Assembly: GCF_002218065.1 (NCBI RefSeq)
Contig: NZ_BDUB01000001.1
Span: 3,596,701-3,660,700 of the forward strand
Direction of reading: 5' to 3'
DNA from: Nodularia sp. NIES-3585
Lineage (GTDB): Bacteria > Cyanobacteriota > Cyanobacteriia > Cyanobacteriales > Nostocaceae
Length of the DNA: 64,000 bases
The notes under the pieces were generated by a model. It was not told the DNA's origin and searched no databases. It worked only from the letters and a program-made list of their open reading frames with translations. Position 1 is the stretch's first letter, and each line of letters opens with the position of its first letter. Shown piece by piece: positions 1 to 9,300 of this stretch. The position numbers were made by a program, and so were the translations under genes.

Positions 1-346
1 GCGTAAAGGCGATAATTTGCAAATCATCCCGCAACCATGACGGAAACAAAGGTCTCATGGGGCGGTCTATCAGACGGCTAGTCAGAATTGTTTTTTCTGG
101 TGGACGACCTTCTCTCCGCATGATTCCTCCGGGAATCCTACCTGCGGCATACAATCTTTCCTCGTAATCGACTGTCAGGGGAAGAAAATCAATTCCTTCT
201 CTGCCCTTGGAACGCGTAGCCGTCACTAAAACAGATGTATCCCCTGATTCTATTAAAACCGACCCACCAGCTTGGGGAGCTAGTAAGCCTACTTTCAGTC
301 TAATATCCCTGCCATCGAAGGATATTGACTTATCAACTTCTGCCAT
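1..346 (-). CDS. pnp: Polyribonucleotide nucleotidyltransferase, N-terminal part (runs off the window)
   Basis: Only the first 115 codons are present; the gene continues beyond base 1. PNPase degrades RNA 3' to 5' by phosphorolysis and forms a trimeric ring. The visible part starts [20 protein letters not shown] and contains the typical first RNase PH core, with [20 protein letters not shown] and the stretch [19 protein letters not shown] followed by [15 protein letters not shown], which is highly characteristic of bacterial PNPase. The ATG at 344-346 is the only sensible start. No rpsO gene lies upstream, unlike in many bacteria. The family call is secure. Confidence 0.95.
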   Translation of the reverse strand, partial: MAEVDKSISFDGRDIRLKVGLLAPQAGGSVLIESGDTSVLVTATRSKGREGIDFLPLTVDYEERLYAAGRIPGGIMRREGRPPEKTILTSRLIDRPMRPLFPSWLRDDLQIIAFT

Positions 347-657
347 TCAGTTTTTTTTCCTTCTCTTTCGCTTTTCTCTTTCTGTGGCAATCCTAACATT
401 TATCTAATTCCCTGTAATACCCCTACTTCACCGTTTCTTAGGTAGGAGATGCCAAGCGGCTAAAAGCACAGCCCCTTTTCAACTTCTGATTTAAATGTAG
501 TTAATATATTTTTGTATTGAGAAAGAAGATCAGCGATAGCGTTCGCCAAGGGTGTGCCTTGCACTCAGCCGGACTTAGGAATCCTAATTAAACTCAGCCA
601 GCGTGTCACCAGCCCTGATGGTCTTCAAAATCGGGCATCACACTTGTTAATGTATGT
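347..657. other. Intergenic region upstream of pnp
   Basis: About 310 bases without a recognisable gene. It should hold the pnp promoter on the minus strand, but I could not assign a clear -10/-35 pair. Around 530-560 there is a short imperfect palindrome of the kind scattered through Nostocales genomes. The left edge of the broken histidine kinase gene begins at 658. Confidence 0.5.
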
Positions 658-726
658 TCACTGTTTAAGAGGGATTTGAATCACAAACTCTGTCCCTGCT
701 CCCATTTTAGAGAGACAATCCAATAG
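658..726 (-). pseudogene. C-terminal remnant of a sensor histidine kinase gene
   Basis: Reading the minus strand from 726 down to the TGA at 658-660 gives LLDCLSKMGAGTEFVIQIPL and then KQ before the stop. This is the typical last strand of a histidine kinase ATPase domain (the G..GTEF.I.IP ending). The rest of the kinase is missing: the open frame runs directly into what looks like the end of the IS5-type element. I infer that it was the downstream partner of the interrupted FIST gene in the original operon. The motif is short, so the family call rests on about 20 residues. Confidence 0.6.
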
Positions 727-1315
727 ACCTCTTGCAAAATTACTTTTATGTTATATTTGAGGGTTGGCATTTTGGAACTGCTAAATTTAACTCATAGTTA
801 TAAATTGCTGCTAGTAAGTTACAACGCAGACCATAACGACGACGGCGATTACGATATGTATCACCAAAAATCTTAAAAATTTTCAGGCGGCGATTGACGT
901 GTTCAATGCCAATTCTTGCCTTTGCTAAAACCCGATTATAGTCTTTTTCTAAGGTTGAAAGTTCTCGCTTTTTAGGCTTTTTCTTAGGAGTGTAACTGTT
1001 ACTATGATATTGGTTAATTCCTTGATAACCACTATCGTGGAAACCTTGTATTTCCGGATGAAAATGAACTCCACTAGCTTTGAATAAGGCAAAATCATGG
1101 CAGCGCCCTTTACCAAAAAAAGTACAAATAATTTCTCCTGTTTCTTGATTAATAATCAATTGGCTTTTGAGTGTATGATGTTTTTTATTTCCTGAATAAA
1201 ATTCCTGTTGTTTTCTTTTTGGACGTTCAATAGGCGTTTCAGTTACATCCATTACCACTACTTCAGGTTGGCTCAAACCACCTTGGAACAAGGCTTTTTT
1301 CCCGGGTAACCTAAA
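725..1315 (-). mobile_element. Truncated IS5-type insertion sequence
   Basis: The segment carries the DDE part of a transposase (746 to about 1315) and, just beyond its stop, the sequence AGACCTCTTGCAAAAT at 725-740, which resembles the terminal inverted repeat of cyanobacterial IS5-like elements. The other end, with the N-terminal helix-turn-helix of the transposase, is missing. The element is joined directly to a FIST-like coding segment on the right and to a histidine kinase remnant on the left, so it appears to have lost one end together with flanking host DNA. The exact boundaries are inferred. Confidence 0.6.
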
Positions 1316-1429
1316 CATTCCGGACTGAGGGGTGATGCCAGCCAGTCCAGTCAGGCATTGCTCCAATACTTCCGTGATTGCCACAAATGTCTCTGGATCA
1401 TTACTGTGTCCCACTACTGCTTTTAGCAT
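746..1429 (-). pseudogene. Chimeric ORF: FIST-like N-terminus fused in frame to a truncated IS5-family transposase
   Basis: The 227-codon frame has two parts. Residues 1 to ~38 (MLKAVVGHSNDPETF..., then EVLEQCLTGLAGITPQSG) look like the start of a FIST signal-transduction protein, whose family begins with a similar VGHS...EV..QC...L.G..PQ.G pattern. From FRLPGKKAL onward the sequence is an IS5-type transposase (DDE_Tnp_4 type): first Asp in VVVMDVTETPIERPK, then YSGNKKHHTLKSQ, second Asp in HDSGYQG, Glu in RIGIEHVNRRLK. All three catalytic residues are present but the N-terminal DNA-binding half is absent, so activity is unlikely. The ATG overlaps the stop of the upstream acetyltransferase gene (TAATG), the relic of a translationally coupled operon. 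Confidence 0.7.
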
Positions 1430-2016
1430 TATTTCCTCAAATCCTCTCTGTATTCTTGTTCATTAATCTTTGACCCCAAAGCTCGATAGAAAATCAACGC
1501 CTCTATTACCTGTCCATCAGCTAGCTTGACTGCACGCGGAATATTGCCAATAATATCAAATCCCAAGGACTGCCAAAGTTTAACTGAAGGTATATTAGTT
1601 TCAAAGACCAAATTAAACATCACCGCTTCATAGCCCAGGTTTGCTGCTATTACTAGCATCGCCTTGCCCATGAACCTTCCAATACCCTGACCGCGTAACC
1701 CAGGTTGTACAATAAAACCAGCGTTGCAAATATGGCTACACATACCGGGGAAGTTAGGCTTTAAATAAAATGCCCCTAGCACCTCTTTTGGCTTGTGTGT
1801 ACTATCTTGACCTGATGCCCTGACCACGAAGGCATCCTGATTCAACCAGTAAGCTGCAAATGCCGCCGGGGACAGAGGTTTATTTTGGGGGTAGGTTTTA
1901 CCTTCATTAATTACGAGATTGAGTAATGATCTCACCGCCTCCTGTTCTTGGGATTTCATATAATCTAGTTCAACTGATAAGCCAGTTTTTAAAACTTGAT
2001 CAAGAGGTAATTTCAT
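1429..2016 (-). CDS. GNAT-family N-acetyltransferase
   Basis: A 195-residue protein with the Gcn5-related acetyltransferase fold. The acetyl-CoA binding motif A is visible as AGFIVQPGLRGQGIGRFMGK (the R/Q-x-x-G-x-G/A pattern), preceded by VLGAFYLKPN and followed by motif B in FETNIPSVKLWQSLGFDIIG. Such enzymes transfer acetyl groups from acetyl-CoA to amines; the substrate cannot be told from sequence. I start at the ATG 2014-2016; an in-frame TTG at 2025 would add three residues. Its stop overlaps the ATG of the broken FIST gene by one base, so it was probably the first gene of a GNAT-FIST-histidine kinase operon. Confidence 0.8.
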   Translation of the reverse strand: MKLPLDQVLKTGLSVELDYMKSQEQEAVRSLLNLVINEGKTYPQNKPLSPAAFAAYWLNQDAFVVRASGQDSTHKPKEVLGAFYLKPNFPGMCSHICNAGFIVQPGLRGQGIGRFMGKAMLVIAANLGYEAVMFNLVFETNIPSVKLWQSLGFDIIGNIPRAVKLADGQVIEALIFYRALGSKINEQEYREDLRK

Positions 2017-2209
2017 TAGCAACAAATTTTATGAGTTTTGGTTATTACCTGAATTTATCATATTCAAGCTTGAAACCTCACTTTTACCCCATTTTAAACA
2101 ATTATTAAATTGGCAATGTCTACAAAGTAAAAATAAAACATCTTATTAATAAGACTGCAAAAGTAGATATTTAACACTTTAGTTTGATGAAATTTTGAGT
2201 AGTTAGCAC

Positions 2210-5200
2210 ATGGCAATCTTACACGGTAATTGGTTACTAAAAAATAATAATAGTTGTCTATTTATTTGGGGTGAAACTTGGCGTTCATCAAGAGTAAATT
2301 TTCAGCATCGTGCATCCCAAGATATACCGCTACATCCCTTGGGAATGACAGCAGTTGAATTGAGTGAGTGGTTGAGTTCTCAGAACATCAACATTGCTAA
2401 CTTAATCCAGCAAAACCAAGTTGCTATAGCTGCCACTGGGCGAACTCGGAAAAGTACAAGCGTTACGAAACCAAGCTTGGCAACGCAATCTCAAATCATT
2501 GCTTTACCAACTCATATCCTAGAAAATAATCAGCAAGAAATAGAATTTATTTCTCCCTTGCATTCTGCTACTTTGGCATCTGAAACCAACTCACCCCAAT
2601 ATCTCCAACCGTGGCGAGTCGAAGGTTTTTGTCTCAACCCCACGGAAGCAATAAAATTTCTCGCTGCTGTTCCCTTGAATGCTGCTAGGGAAGAGGATAC
2701 TTTGTTCGGTGGAGACTTACGTTTTTGGTCACAGGTTGCCCGTTGGAGTTTAGATTTAATCTCCCGGTGTAAGTTTTTGCCAACTATCCAACGGCAAGCT
2801 GATAGTTCTATTGTTGCTATGTGGCAAGTACTATTAGACAGTGCTGTAGACGGAACTCGCCTAGAAAAATTTTCTGCAAAAATGCCGCTGGCTTGTCGTA
2901 CTTATGAACAAAGTGCTGAGTTTGAAGAAAAATATTTATCAGTAGATTTCCCCATTGAACCACAGGAATTATTATTAGGGTTTCTCAACAGTACGATAGA
3001 TGCCCAAGTGCGCGGAATGCTAGCTTCTCAACCTTTACTAGAAACTAGGATGATGGCATCTTTACCATCTGCGGTGCGACAGTGGTTGCAAGGTTTAATG
3101 AGTGCATCTCACACAGTGAATGCAGATGCAATGGAAGTAGAAAGATTGGAAGCAGCGCTGAAATCTTGGACTATGCCGTTGCAATACCAACTTGCAGGAA
3201 AAGCCCTGTTTCGTAGCTGTTTTCAACTGCTTCCGCCTGCATCGGGAGAAACAGATTGGATATTGGCATATTTTCTCCAAGCTGCGGATGATCCCGATTT
3301 TTTGGTGGATGCGGCAACTATTTGGAATCACCCAGTTGAACAATTAGTTTATCAAGACCGCACCATTGAGCAACCCCAAGAAACTTTATTGCGGGGGTTA
3401 GGGTTAGCTTCCCGATTGTATCCAGTGATTGCACCTAGTTTAGAAACAGAATATCCCCAATCTTGTCACCTCAATCCATTACAAGCTTATGAATTTATTA
3501 AGTCTGTGACTTGGCGATTTGAAGATAGTGGTTTAGGGGTAATTTTACCTCCTAGTTTAGCTAACCGAGAAGGATGGGCGAACCGTTTAGGTTTGAAAAT
3601 TAATGCTGAAACCCAAAAGAAAAAACAGGGACGCTTGGGTTTACAGAGTTTACTGAATTTTCAATGGCAATTGGCAATTGGTGGACAAACTATTTCTAAA
3701 GCTGAGTTTAATAAACTTGTAGCGTTAAATAGCCCATTAGTAGAAATTAACGGCGAGTGGGTGGAATTGCGATCGCAAGATATTAAAACTGCACAGACAT
3801 TTTTCGCTTCTCGCAAAGACGAAATGACACTTTCTTTGGAAGATGCTTTACGTCTGAGTTCTGGAGATACCCAAGCGATAGAAAAGTTACCCGTGGTCAG
3901 TTTTGAAGCATCTGGCACATTGCAAGAGTTAATTGGGGCTTTAACCAATAATCAGGCTATTTCACCCCTAGCAACACCTGCCAATTTCCAAGGACAGTTA
4001 CGACCTTATCAAGAAAGAGGGGCGGCTTGGCTGGCTTTCTTAGAACGTTGGGGTTTGGGTGCTTGTCTTGCAGATGATATGGGACTAGGGAAAACAATTC
4101 AGCTAATTGCCTTTTTACTGCACCTCAAAGAACAAGATGCATTAGAAAATCCCACCTTACTTGTTTGTCCGACTTCTATTTTAGGTAACTGGGAACGGGA
4201 AATTAAAAAGTTTGCCCCTAGCCTCAAGGTTTTACAGCACCACGGCGATAAACGTCTCAAAGGTAAAGCGTTTGTAGAAGCAGTCAAAAAACACGATGTA
4301 ATTATTACTAGTTACTCACTTGTTCACCGAGATGTTAAATATTTGCAGAGTGTCGATTGGCAAACAGTTGTATTAGATGAAGCCCAGAATGTAAAAAATC
4401 CTGAAGCTAAACAATCACAGGCTGTGAGGGAATTAAAAAGTACATTTCGTATAGCTTTAACAGGGACACCAGTAGAAAATAAACTTCAAGAATTATGGTC
4501 TATTTTAGATTTCCTCAATCCTGGGTATTTGGGAAATCGCCAATTTTTCCAGAGACGGTTTGCTATGCCAATTGAAAAGTATGGTGACACTGCATCTTTA
4601 AACCAGTTACGGGATTTAGTTCAACCGTTTATTCTGCGTCGTCTGAAAACAGATCGCGATATTATTCAAGATTTGCCAGAAAAGCAAGAAATGACGGTCT
4701 TTTGTGGTCTTGCTGCTGAACAAGCTGCACTTTATCAACAGGTAGTGGAAGCATCTTTAGCAGAAATTGAATCTGCGGAAGGTTTGCAACGTCGAGGCAT
4801 GATTTTAGGTTTACTGGTTAAATTGAAACAAATCTGTAATCACCCAGCCCAATATTTGAAAGCAGCTACATTAAAAGAACATAGTTCTGCCAAACTGCAA
4901 CGGCTAGATGAAATGTTAAATGTGGCTTTGGAGGAAGGCGATAGGGCTTTAATTTTCACTCAATTTGCTGAATGGGGTAAGTTATTAAAAGCTCATTTAC
5001 AGCAAACACTTGGTCAAGAAATATTGTTTTTATATGGTGGTAGCACGAAAAAACAACGAGAGGAAATGATTGACCGTTTCCAACACGACCCCCAAGGACC
5101 TCCGATTATGATTCTTTCTTTAAAAGCGGGTGGGGTAGGTTTGAATTTAACTAGGGCTAATCATGTATTTCACTTTGACAGATGGTGGAATCCCGCAGTG

Positions 5201-5440
5201 GAAAATCAAGCCACAGATAGAGTATTTCGCATTGGTCAAACCCGGAATGTGCAAGTGCATAAATTTGTCTGTACTGGCACATTAGAGGAGAAAATTCATG
5301 ACATGATTGAAAGCAAAAAACAATTAGCTGAACAAGTAGTTAATACTGGTGAGGAGTGGCTAACTGAAATGAATACAGACCAACTACGTGATTTACTCAT
5401 TCTTGATCGCAGTGCCATAATTGATGAGAATGAAGTTTAA
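2210..5440 (+). CDS. SNF2-family DEAD/DEAH-box helicase
   Basis: A 1076-residue SNF2/HepA-like ATPase. The first ~590 residues match the cyanobacterial/actinobacterial SNF2-associated architecture (DUF3670-type region). The helicase core follows: Walker A in ADDMGLGKT (about residue 620), motif II VLDEAQ (about 720), motif III LTGTPVENKLQELWSILDFL, then the C-terminal lobe with ILSLKAGGVGLNLT and NPAVENQATDRVFRIGQ. These proteins are DNA translocases that remodel protein-DNA or nucleic acid complexes; the exact role in cyanobacteria is not established. A SWIM zinc-finger gene, the usual partner of this helicase type, lies 1.2 kb downstream on the same strand. The ATG start is well placed. Confidence 0.93.
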   Translation: MAILHGNWLLKNNNSCLFIWGETWRSSRVNFQHRASQDIPLHPLGMTAVELSEWLSSQNINIANLIQQNQVAIAATGRTRKSTSVTKPSLATQSQIIALPTHILENNQQEIEFISPLHSATLASETNSPQYLQPWRVEGFCLNPTEAIKFLAAVPLNAAREEDTLFGGDLRFWSQVARWSLDLISRCKFLPTIQRQADSSIVAMWQVLLDSAVDGTRLEKFSAKMPLACRTYEQSAEFEEKYLSVDFPIEPQELLLGFLNSTIDAQVRGMLASQPLLETRMMASLPSAVRQWLQGLMSASHTVNADAMEVERLEAALKSWTMPLQYQLAGKALFRSCFQLLPPASGETDWILAYFLQAADDPDFLVDAATIWNHPVEQLVYQDRTIEQPQETLLRGLGLASRLYPVIAPSLETEYPQSCHLNPLQAYEFIKSVTWRFEDSGLGVILPPSLANREGWANRLGLKINAETQKKKQGRLGLQSLLNFQWQLAIGGQTISKAEFNKLVALNSPLVEINGEWVELRSQDIKTAQTFFASRKDEMTLSLEDALRLSSGDTQAIEKLPVVSFEASGTLQELIGALTNNQAISPLATPANFQGQLRPYQERGAAWLAFLERWGLGACLADDMGLGKTIQLIAFLLHLKEQDALENPTLLVCPTSILGNWEREIKKFAPSLKVLQHHGDKRLKGKAFVEAVKKHDVIITSYSLVHRDVKYLQSVDWQTVVLDEAQNVKNPEAKQSQAVRELKSTFRIALTGTPVENKLQELWSILDFLNPGYLGNRQFFQRRFAMPIEKYGDTASLNQLRDLVQPFILRRLKTDRDIIQDLPEKQEMTVFCGLAAEQAALYQQVVEASLAEIESAEGLQRRGMILGLLVKLKQICNHPAQYLKAATLKEHSSAKLQRLDEMLNVALEEGDRALIFTQFAEWGKLLKAHLQQTLGQEILFLYGGSTKKQREEMIDRFQHDPQGPPIMILSLKAGGVGLNLTRANHVFHFDRWWNPAVENQATDRVFRIGQTRNVQVHKFVCTGTLEEKIHDMIESKKQLAEQVVNTGEEWLTEMNTDQLRDLLILDRSAIIDENEV

Positions 5441-5457
5441 AGAACAATAAAATAGAA

Positions 5458-5492
5458 GTAGGTTGGATTGCGCTGCGTTTAACTCAACCTAC
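5458..5492. repeat. Palindromic repeat after the helicase gene
   Basis: GTAGGTTG at the left pairs with CAACCTAC at the right, giving a hairpin just past the helicase stop. A related element with the same outer arms occurs at 25979-26058 after the DUF697 GTPase gene. Both sit 3' of a gene, so they may act as transcript ends, but neither has a clear T-run. Confidence 0.6.
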
Positions 5493-5595
5493 AATTTTTT
5501 ACACCATTTTAAGCTGGCGATGCCACTACGTGTTTGTAAGCGCAAAGCGCAGGCTACGCCAACAATAATCAAATAGTAGTCCTATAGATAACAAG

Positions 5596-6534
5596 ATGAC
5601 AAAAAGCATAGACCATGACCGCTTATTCAAAGAACTAATATCAAATTTTTTCATAGAATTTATAGAATTATTCTTCCCTCAAGTTATCGAATATATAGAC
5701 ACCACATCAATTACATTTTTAGACAAAGAAATATTTACGGATGTCACCGCAGGAGACAAATATGAAACAGACCTAATAGTTAAAGTTAAATTTCTAGGTC
5801 AACCTTCTTACTTTGTGATTCATATTGAAGCCGAATCTGGTGCAAGACCGAAATTTAATCAAAGAATGTTTCGTTATTTTGCGAGATTAGATGAAAAATT
5901 GGACTTGCCAATATATCCGATAGTTATATTTTCCTATGACTCACCCAAAACTATAGCCGTGAATAACTATCAAATCAACTTTCCTGATTTTGAAGTGCTA
6001 AAATTTAATTATCAAGTAGTGCAACTGAATCAACTCAACTGGCGAGACTTTTTAATTCGTCCAAATCCAGTTGCATCGGCTTTGATGTCAAAAATGAATA
6101 TAGCACCTGAAGATAGGCCAAAAGTCAAAGCAGAATGTTTAAGGTTATTAGTTACCTTAAAATTAAATCCAGCCAAAATGCAATTGATATCAGGGTTCAT
6201 TGACACATATTTGAGATTGAATAAAATAGAAGAAGAGAAATTTCAAGTAGAAATAGGTACATTAATCAAAGAAGAGCGGGAGGAAGTTATGCAAATTGTT
6301 ACCAGTTGGATGGAAGAAGGAATTGAGACAGGAATTGAAAGAGGCATTGAAAGAGGCATTGAAAGAGAAAAAAATTTAATTCTCCGTCAAATCAACAAAA
6401 AAATTGGACAAATTGATAGAGAATTAGAAACCGAAATTAGGAGTTTAAATATAGAAGTTATTGAATCTTTAGGAGAGGCAATATTTGATTTAAATACTGT
6501 AGAAGATTTGCAAAATTGGTTAAATAATGTATGA
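5596..6534 (+). CDS. Rpn-family recombination-promoting nuclease / PD-(D/E)XK transposase-like protein (DUF4351-like)
   Basis: A 312-residue protein with the N-terminal signature of the Rpn/YhgA-like group: DRLFKELISNFFIEFIELFFP, then ETDLIVKVKFLGQPSYFVIH and IEAES, which supply the D...(E/H)xE/K pattern of a PD-(D/E)XK nuclease core. The C-terminal third is charged and helical, with a short tandem repeat ETGIERGIERGIER near residue 245. E. coli Rpn proteins promote RecA-independent recombination; cyanobacteria carry many paralogues whose role is uncertain. It sits between the SNF2 helicase gene and the SWIM gene and is more AT-rich than both, suggesting a later insertion. Confidence 0.8.
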   Translation: MTKSIDHDRLFKELISNFFIEFIELFFPQVIEYIDTTSITFLDKEIFTDVTAGDKYETDLIVKVKFLGQPSYFVIHIEAESGARPKFNQRMFRYFARLDEKLDLPIYPIVIFSYDSPKTIAVNNYQINFPDFEVLKFNYQVVQLNQLNWRDFLIRPNPVASALMSKMNIAPEDRPKVKAECLRLLVTLKLNPAKMQLISGFIDTYLRLNKIEEEKFQVEIGTLIKEEREEVMQIVTSWMEEGIETGIERGIERGIEREKNLILRQINKKIGQIDRELETEIRSLNIEVIESLGEAIFDLNTVEDLQNWLNNV

Positions 6535-6645
6535 CTAATTTAGAGTGGGCAGATATGGCTTACCATAAGCCTTTTGTTATAGACTAAAATAATTTTATAA
6601 CTAGGATTTTGCTTGTATACATGAGCTAAATTTTTGCATTTATTT

Positions 6646-7476
6646 ATGAATAACGATACCTTACAAGCAAGTAGAGAATGGTGGTCACAAAAGTGGCTAG
6701 AGTTACTGGATTCTTATCGGTTTAAGAAGCGTTTGGAACGGGCGAGAAATTATTCTCGTCAGGGTAATGTTTTAAATATTGAGTTTAAAGGGGCAAAGGT
6801 TTTAGCTAGAGTCCAAGGTAGCGAACCAGAACCTTATAAGGTTTCTCTTTCTATTGACCATTTTAGTGAGGAGGAATGGAACTATGTCATTGAAACTATG
6901 TCCCAAAGAGCTATTTTTGCAGCCAAGTTGTTAGCGGGAGAAATGCCTCAAAATATTGAGGAAGTTTTTACGGCTAATGGTCTGTCTTTGTTTCCGTTTA
7001 CTCTCTCTGATGTTCACAGTAAATGCTCTTGCCCTGATAAGGCAAATCCTTGTAAACACATTGGTGCTGTATACTATCAGTTAGGCGATCGCTTCAGTGA
7101 AGACCCGTTTGTGCTGTTTCAATTACGCGGTCGCACCAAAGAGCAAATTATCACTGATTTACGTCAATTACGTGGTGCTAAGGTGGAAGTGACAGCACCT
7201 GAAAAAGCTGATGTTAAACACCGGACGACTCAGCCCCAAACCTCTGTTAACCTTGATGATTTCTGGCAATATCATGAACCGCTAGAGTCTTCTTTAGTAG
7301 TGATTGCGCCATCGAGTAGCGAAACGGTATTAGATGTATTGGGGGCAATTCCTTTAGCGAAAACAGAAGAAGTCAGTTTGAGTTCTGGTGATGTGGTGAC
7401 AAAATATTTAGATGCTGTTTATAAACAGGTAAGTCAACAAGCAATGTTAGCCGCGATGAATATGGGAGGGGGTTGA
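6646..7476 (+). CDS. SWIM zinc-finger protein
   Basis: A 276-residue protein with a clear SWIM finger: CSCPDKANPCKHIGAVYYQL (CxC...CxH) around residue 125. SWIM domains are predicted nucleic-acid or protein binding modules and are commonly encoded next to SNF2 helicases such as the one at 2210-5440, so I infer that the two work together. The N-terminal part (EWWSQKWLELLDSYRFKKRL) is the family's usual start. I begin at the ATG 6646; an in-frame TTG twelve bases earlier is less likely. The domain call is firm; the cellular role is not known. Confidence 0.88.
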   Translation: MNNDTLQASREWWSQKWLELLDSYRFKKRLERARNYSRQGNVLNIEFKGAKVLARVQGSEPEPYKVSLSIDHFSEEEWNYVIETMSQRAIFAAKLLAGEMPQNIEEVFTANGLSLFPFTLSDVHSKCSCPDKANPCKHIGAVYYQLGDRFSEDPFVLFQLRGRTKEQIITDLRQLRGAKVEVTAPEKADVKHRTTQPQTSVNLDDFWQYHEPLESSLVVIAPSSSETVLDVLGAIPLAKTEEVSLSSGDVVTKYLDAVYKQVSQQAMLAAMNMGGG

Positions 7477-7514
7477 TGGGATTGGGAGCATCTGGATTTT
7501 GTAGAAATCCCTAG

Positions 7515-7580
7515 AAAACCTCACCCCAACCCTCTCCTTAGTAAGGAGAGGGAGCCGGAGTCAGGAGAGGGAGCCGGAAA
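7515..7580. repeat. Low-complexity repeat between the SWIM gene and argB
   Basis: The segment CTCACCCCAACCCTCTCCTT followed by a mirrored AAGGAGAGGGAGCCGG, the latter then repeated, is a common interspersed boilerplate repeat in Nostocales. A related G-rich/C-rich block, in the opposite orientation, lies at 10945-10980. It can form a hairpin (CCTCTCCTTAGTAAGGAGAGG), possibly ending transcription from the helicase side. Confidence 0.5.
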
Positions 7581-7717
7581 CTTTTATAATGCTGTAATGG
7601 AAAACTCTCCTCGCAGCAAAGGAAACCCCAGAGAAAAACCAGGAATTCGGAAAGATTGTTGCAGGTTCCAAATTCTTCTAAACTGACTAAATAAGTTTTA
7701 AATCTCAATAGCTGTTT

Positions 7718-8611
7718 GTGATGGATAACGATTCAGAATATATCAGGGAAACGGAAGCTACTCGTGTCCGTGTACTCAGCGAAGCACTACCTTACATTCA
7801 ACAATTTGTGGGTCGGACTGTTGTTGTGAAATATGGCGGTGCAGCCATGAAAGACAGCACTCTCAAAGACAAAGTAATGCGGGATATTGTCTTTTTATCT
7901 TGCGTTGGCTTGCGTCCCATTCTGGTGCATGGTGGTGGACCAGAAATTAATAGTTGGTTAAATAAACTGGGCATCGAAGCACAATTTAAAAATGGTCTGC
8001 GGGTCACAGATGCCCCCACTATGGATGTAGTGGAGATGGTTTTAGTCGGTCGAGTCAATAAAGAAATTGTTTCCCTGATTAGCCGGGCTGGAGGCTTGGC
8101 GGTGGGACTTTGTGGGAAGGATGGTAACTTGATTACAGCTCGTCCCCAGGATCAAGAAGGTATCGGTTTTGTGGGGGAAGTCAGCGGTGTCAATATTAAA
8201 ATTTTAGAAACGCTCTCTAGTAATGGCTATATTCCTGTCGTGTCTAGCGTAGCTACAGACGAGAAGGGACAAGCTTACAACATTAACGCTGATACCGTGG
8301 CTGGGGAAATCGCCGCCGCCTTGGGTGCTGAAAAGTTAATTTTGCTGACTGACACGCCAGGTATTCTCAAGGATTACAAAGATCCATCTAGCTTGATTCC
8401 GAAAGTAGATATTAGCCAAGCCCGCGAACTGATTGCCAATGGTATAGTCAGTGGTGGGATGATTCCAAAGGTGAATTGTTGTGTGCGATCGCTTGCCCAA
8501 GGCGTAAGTGCAGCCCACATCATTGATGGTCGCATTCCCCACGCCCTACTCCTAGAAGTCTTTACTGATGGTGGTATTGGCACGATGATCCTCGGTTCTC
8601 AGTTTAGCTAA
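7718..8611 (+). CDS. argB: N-acetylglutamate kinase
   Basis: A 297-residue amino acid kinase that phosphorylates N-acetyl-L-glutamate, the second and controlled step of arginine synthesis. Motifs include [51 protein letters not shown] and LTDTPGIL. In cyanobacteria this enzyme is arginine-inhibited and is activated by the PII protein, and the N-terminal helix ([16 protein letters not shown]) needed for the hexameric, arginine-sensitive form is present. The start is GTG-ATG; either the GTG at 7718 or the ATG at 7721 could be used. It stands alone, not in an arg operon. Confidence 0.96.
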   Translation: MMDNDSEYIRETEATRVRVLSEALPYIQQFVGRTVVVKYGGAAMKDSTLKDKVMRDIVFLSCVGLRPILVHGGGPEINSWLNKLGIEAQFKNGLRVTDAPTMDVVEMVLVGRVNKEIVSLISRAGGLAVGLCGKDGNLITARPQDQEGIGFVGEVSGVNIKILETLSSNGYIPVVSSVATDEKGQAYNINADTVAGEIAAALGAEKLILLTDTPGILKDYKDPSSLIPKVDISQARELIANGIVSGGMIPKVNCCVRSLAQGVSAAHIIDGRIPHALLLEVFTDGGIGTMILGSQFS

Positions 8612-8631
8612 AACCGTGAGTAATCTCAGCT

Positions 8632-9147
8632 TTACCTGGGATAGTTCAAAATTAACGGCGTTACCAAAGTCCTGCTACCAGTAGATCGCCCTCTGGATCT
8701 GACACGATGCCGATTCATCCTCACTCGCGCTCGCCCTTTGAATGTTGTCGGTTGCCGCGAATTATTATTGATAATCACTGGATTCACGAAAGTGGAATCA
8801 CGAATTACCGGATTAATTAAAGTGGGATTAATTAAAGTGGGATTAATTAACCCAAAATTACCCCCCCCATTTGGCCTGACTACAGGATAGGAATGATAGT
8901 CTCGAAGATCGTTTCCCCTGGGAATTAACCCTGTCCCTGGGTTTACAGGCATAGGGGTAGGAATCGGACTACCATAAATAAAAGAACCCACAGCAGGCGG
9001 CTGATTAATTCTGACAGTGTTATTAATTATGATCCGCTGGGCAGCCGCTGGGGTAATTGTGGCGCTGATTACACTGCAAATTATGCCTATTCCCAGCCAA
9101 TTCAGTTGTAAATGCTTGATTTTTAGCATATTTTTGCTCAACTGCAT
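8632..9147 (-). CDS. Hypothetical secreted protein with short tandem repeats
   Basis: A 171-residue protein of unknown function. The N-terminus is a signal peptide: a basic start (KNMLKIKHLQLN), a hydrophobic core (WLGIGIICSVISATI) and a likely cleavage after PAAA-Q near residue 36. The mature part is rich in N, P, I and R, with the repeat LINPT/LINPV at residues ~100-115, encoded by a 15-bp tandem repeat at 8810-8850, and a very basic C-terminus (GRARVRMNRHRVRSRGRS). It is convergent with argB. A second in-frame ATG seven codons in is possible. Confidence 0.65.
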   Translation of the reverse strand: MQLSKNMLKIKHLQLNWLGIGIICSVISATITPAAAQRIIINNTVRINQPPAVGSFIYGSPIPTPMPVNPGTGLIPRGNDLRDYHSYPVVRPNGGGNFGLINPTLINPTLINPVIRDSTFVNPVIINNNSRQPTTFKGRARVRMNRHRVRSRGRSTGSRTLVTPLILNYPR

Positions 9148-9300
9148 TTGATAATCTGAATTTTTATTAAAAAAATAACCGCAGCTACTTGGTTAAAATT
9201 TTAAAAGTCTATCAACTTCAATTTTGTCAGCTTTTGATCAAAAAAACACACAATTGCTGACATCAACAAATTTAAAGCCGTGCTGATTGGTGTGTAAAAC

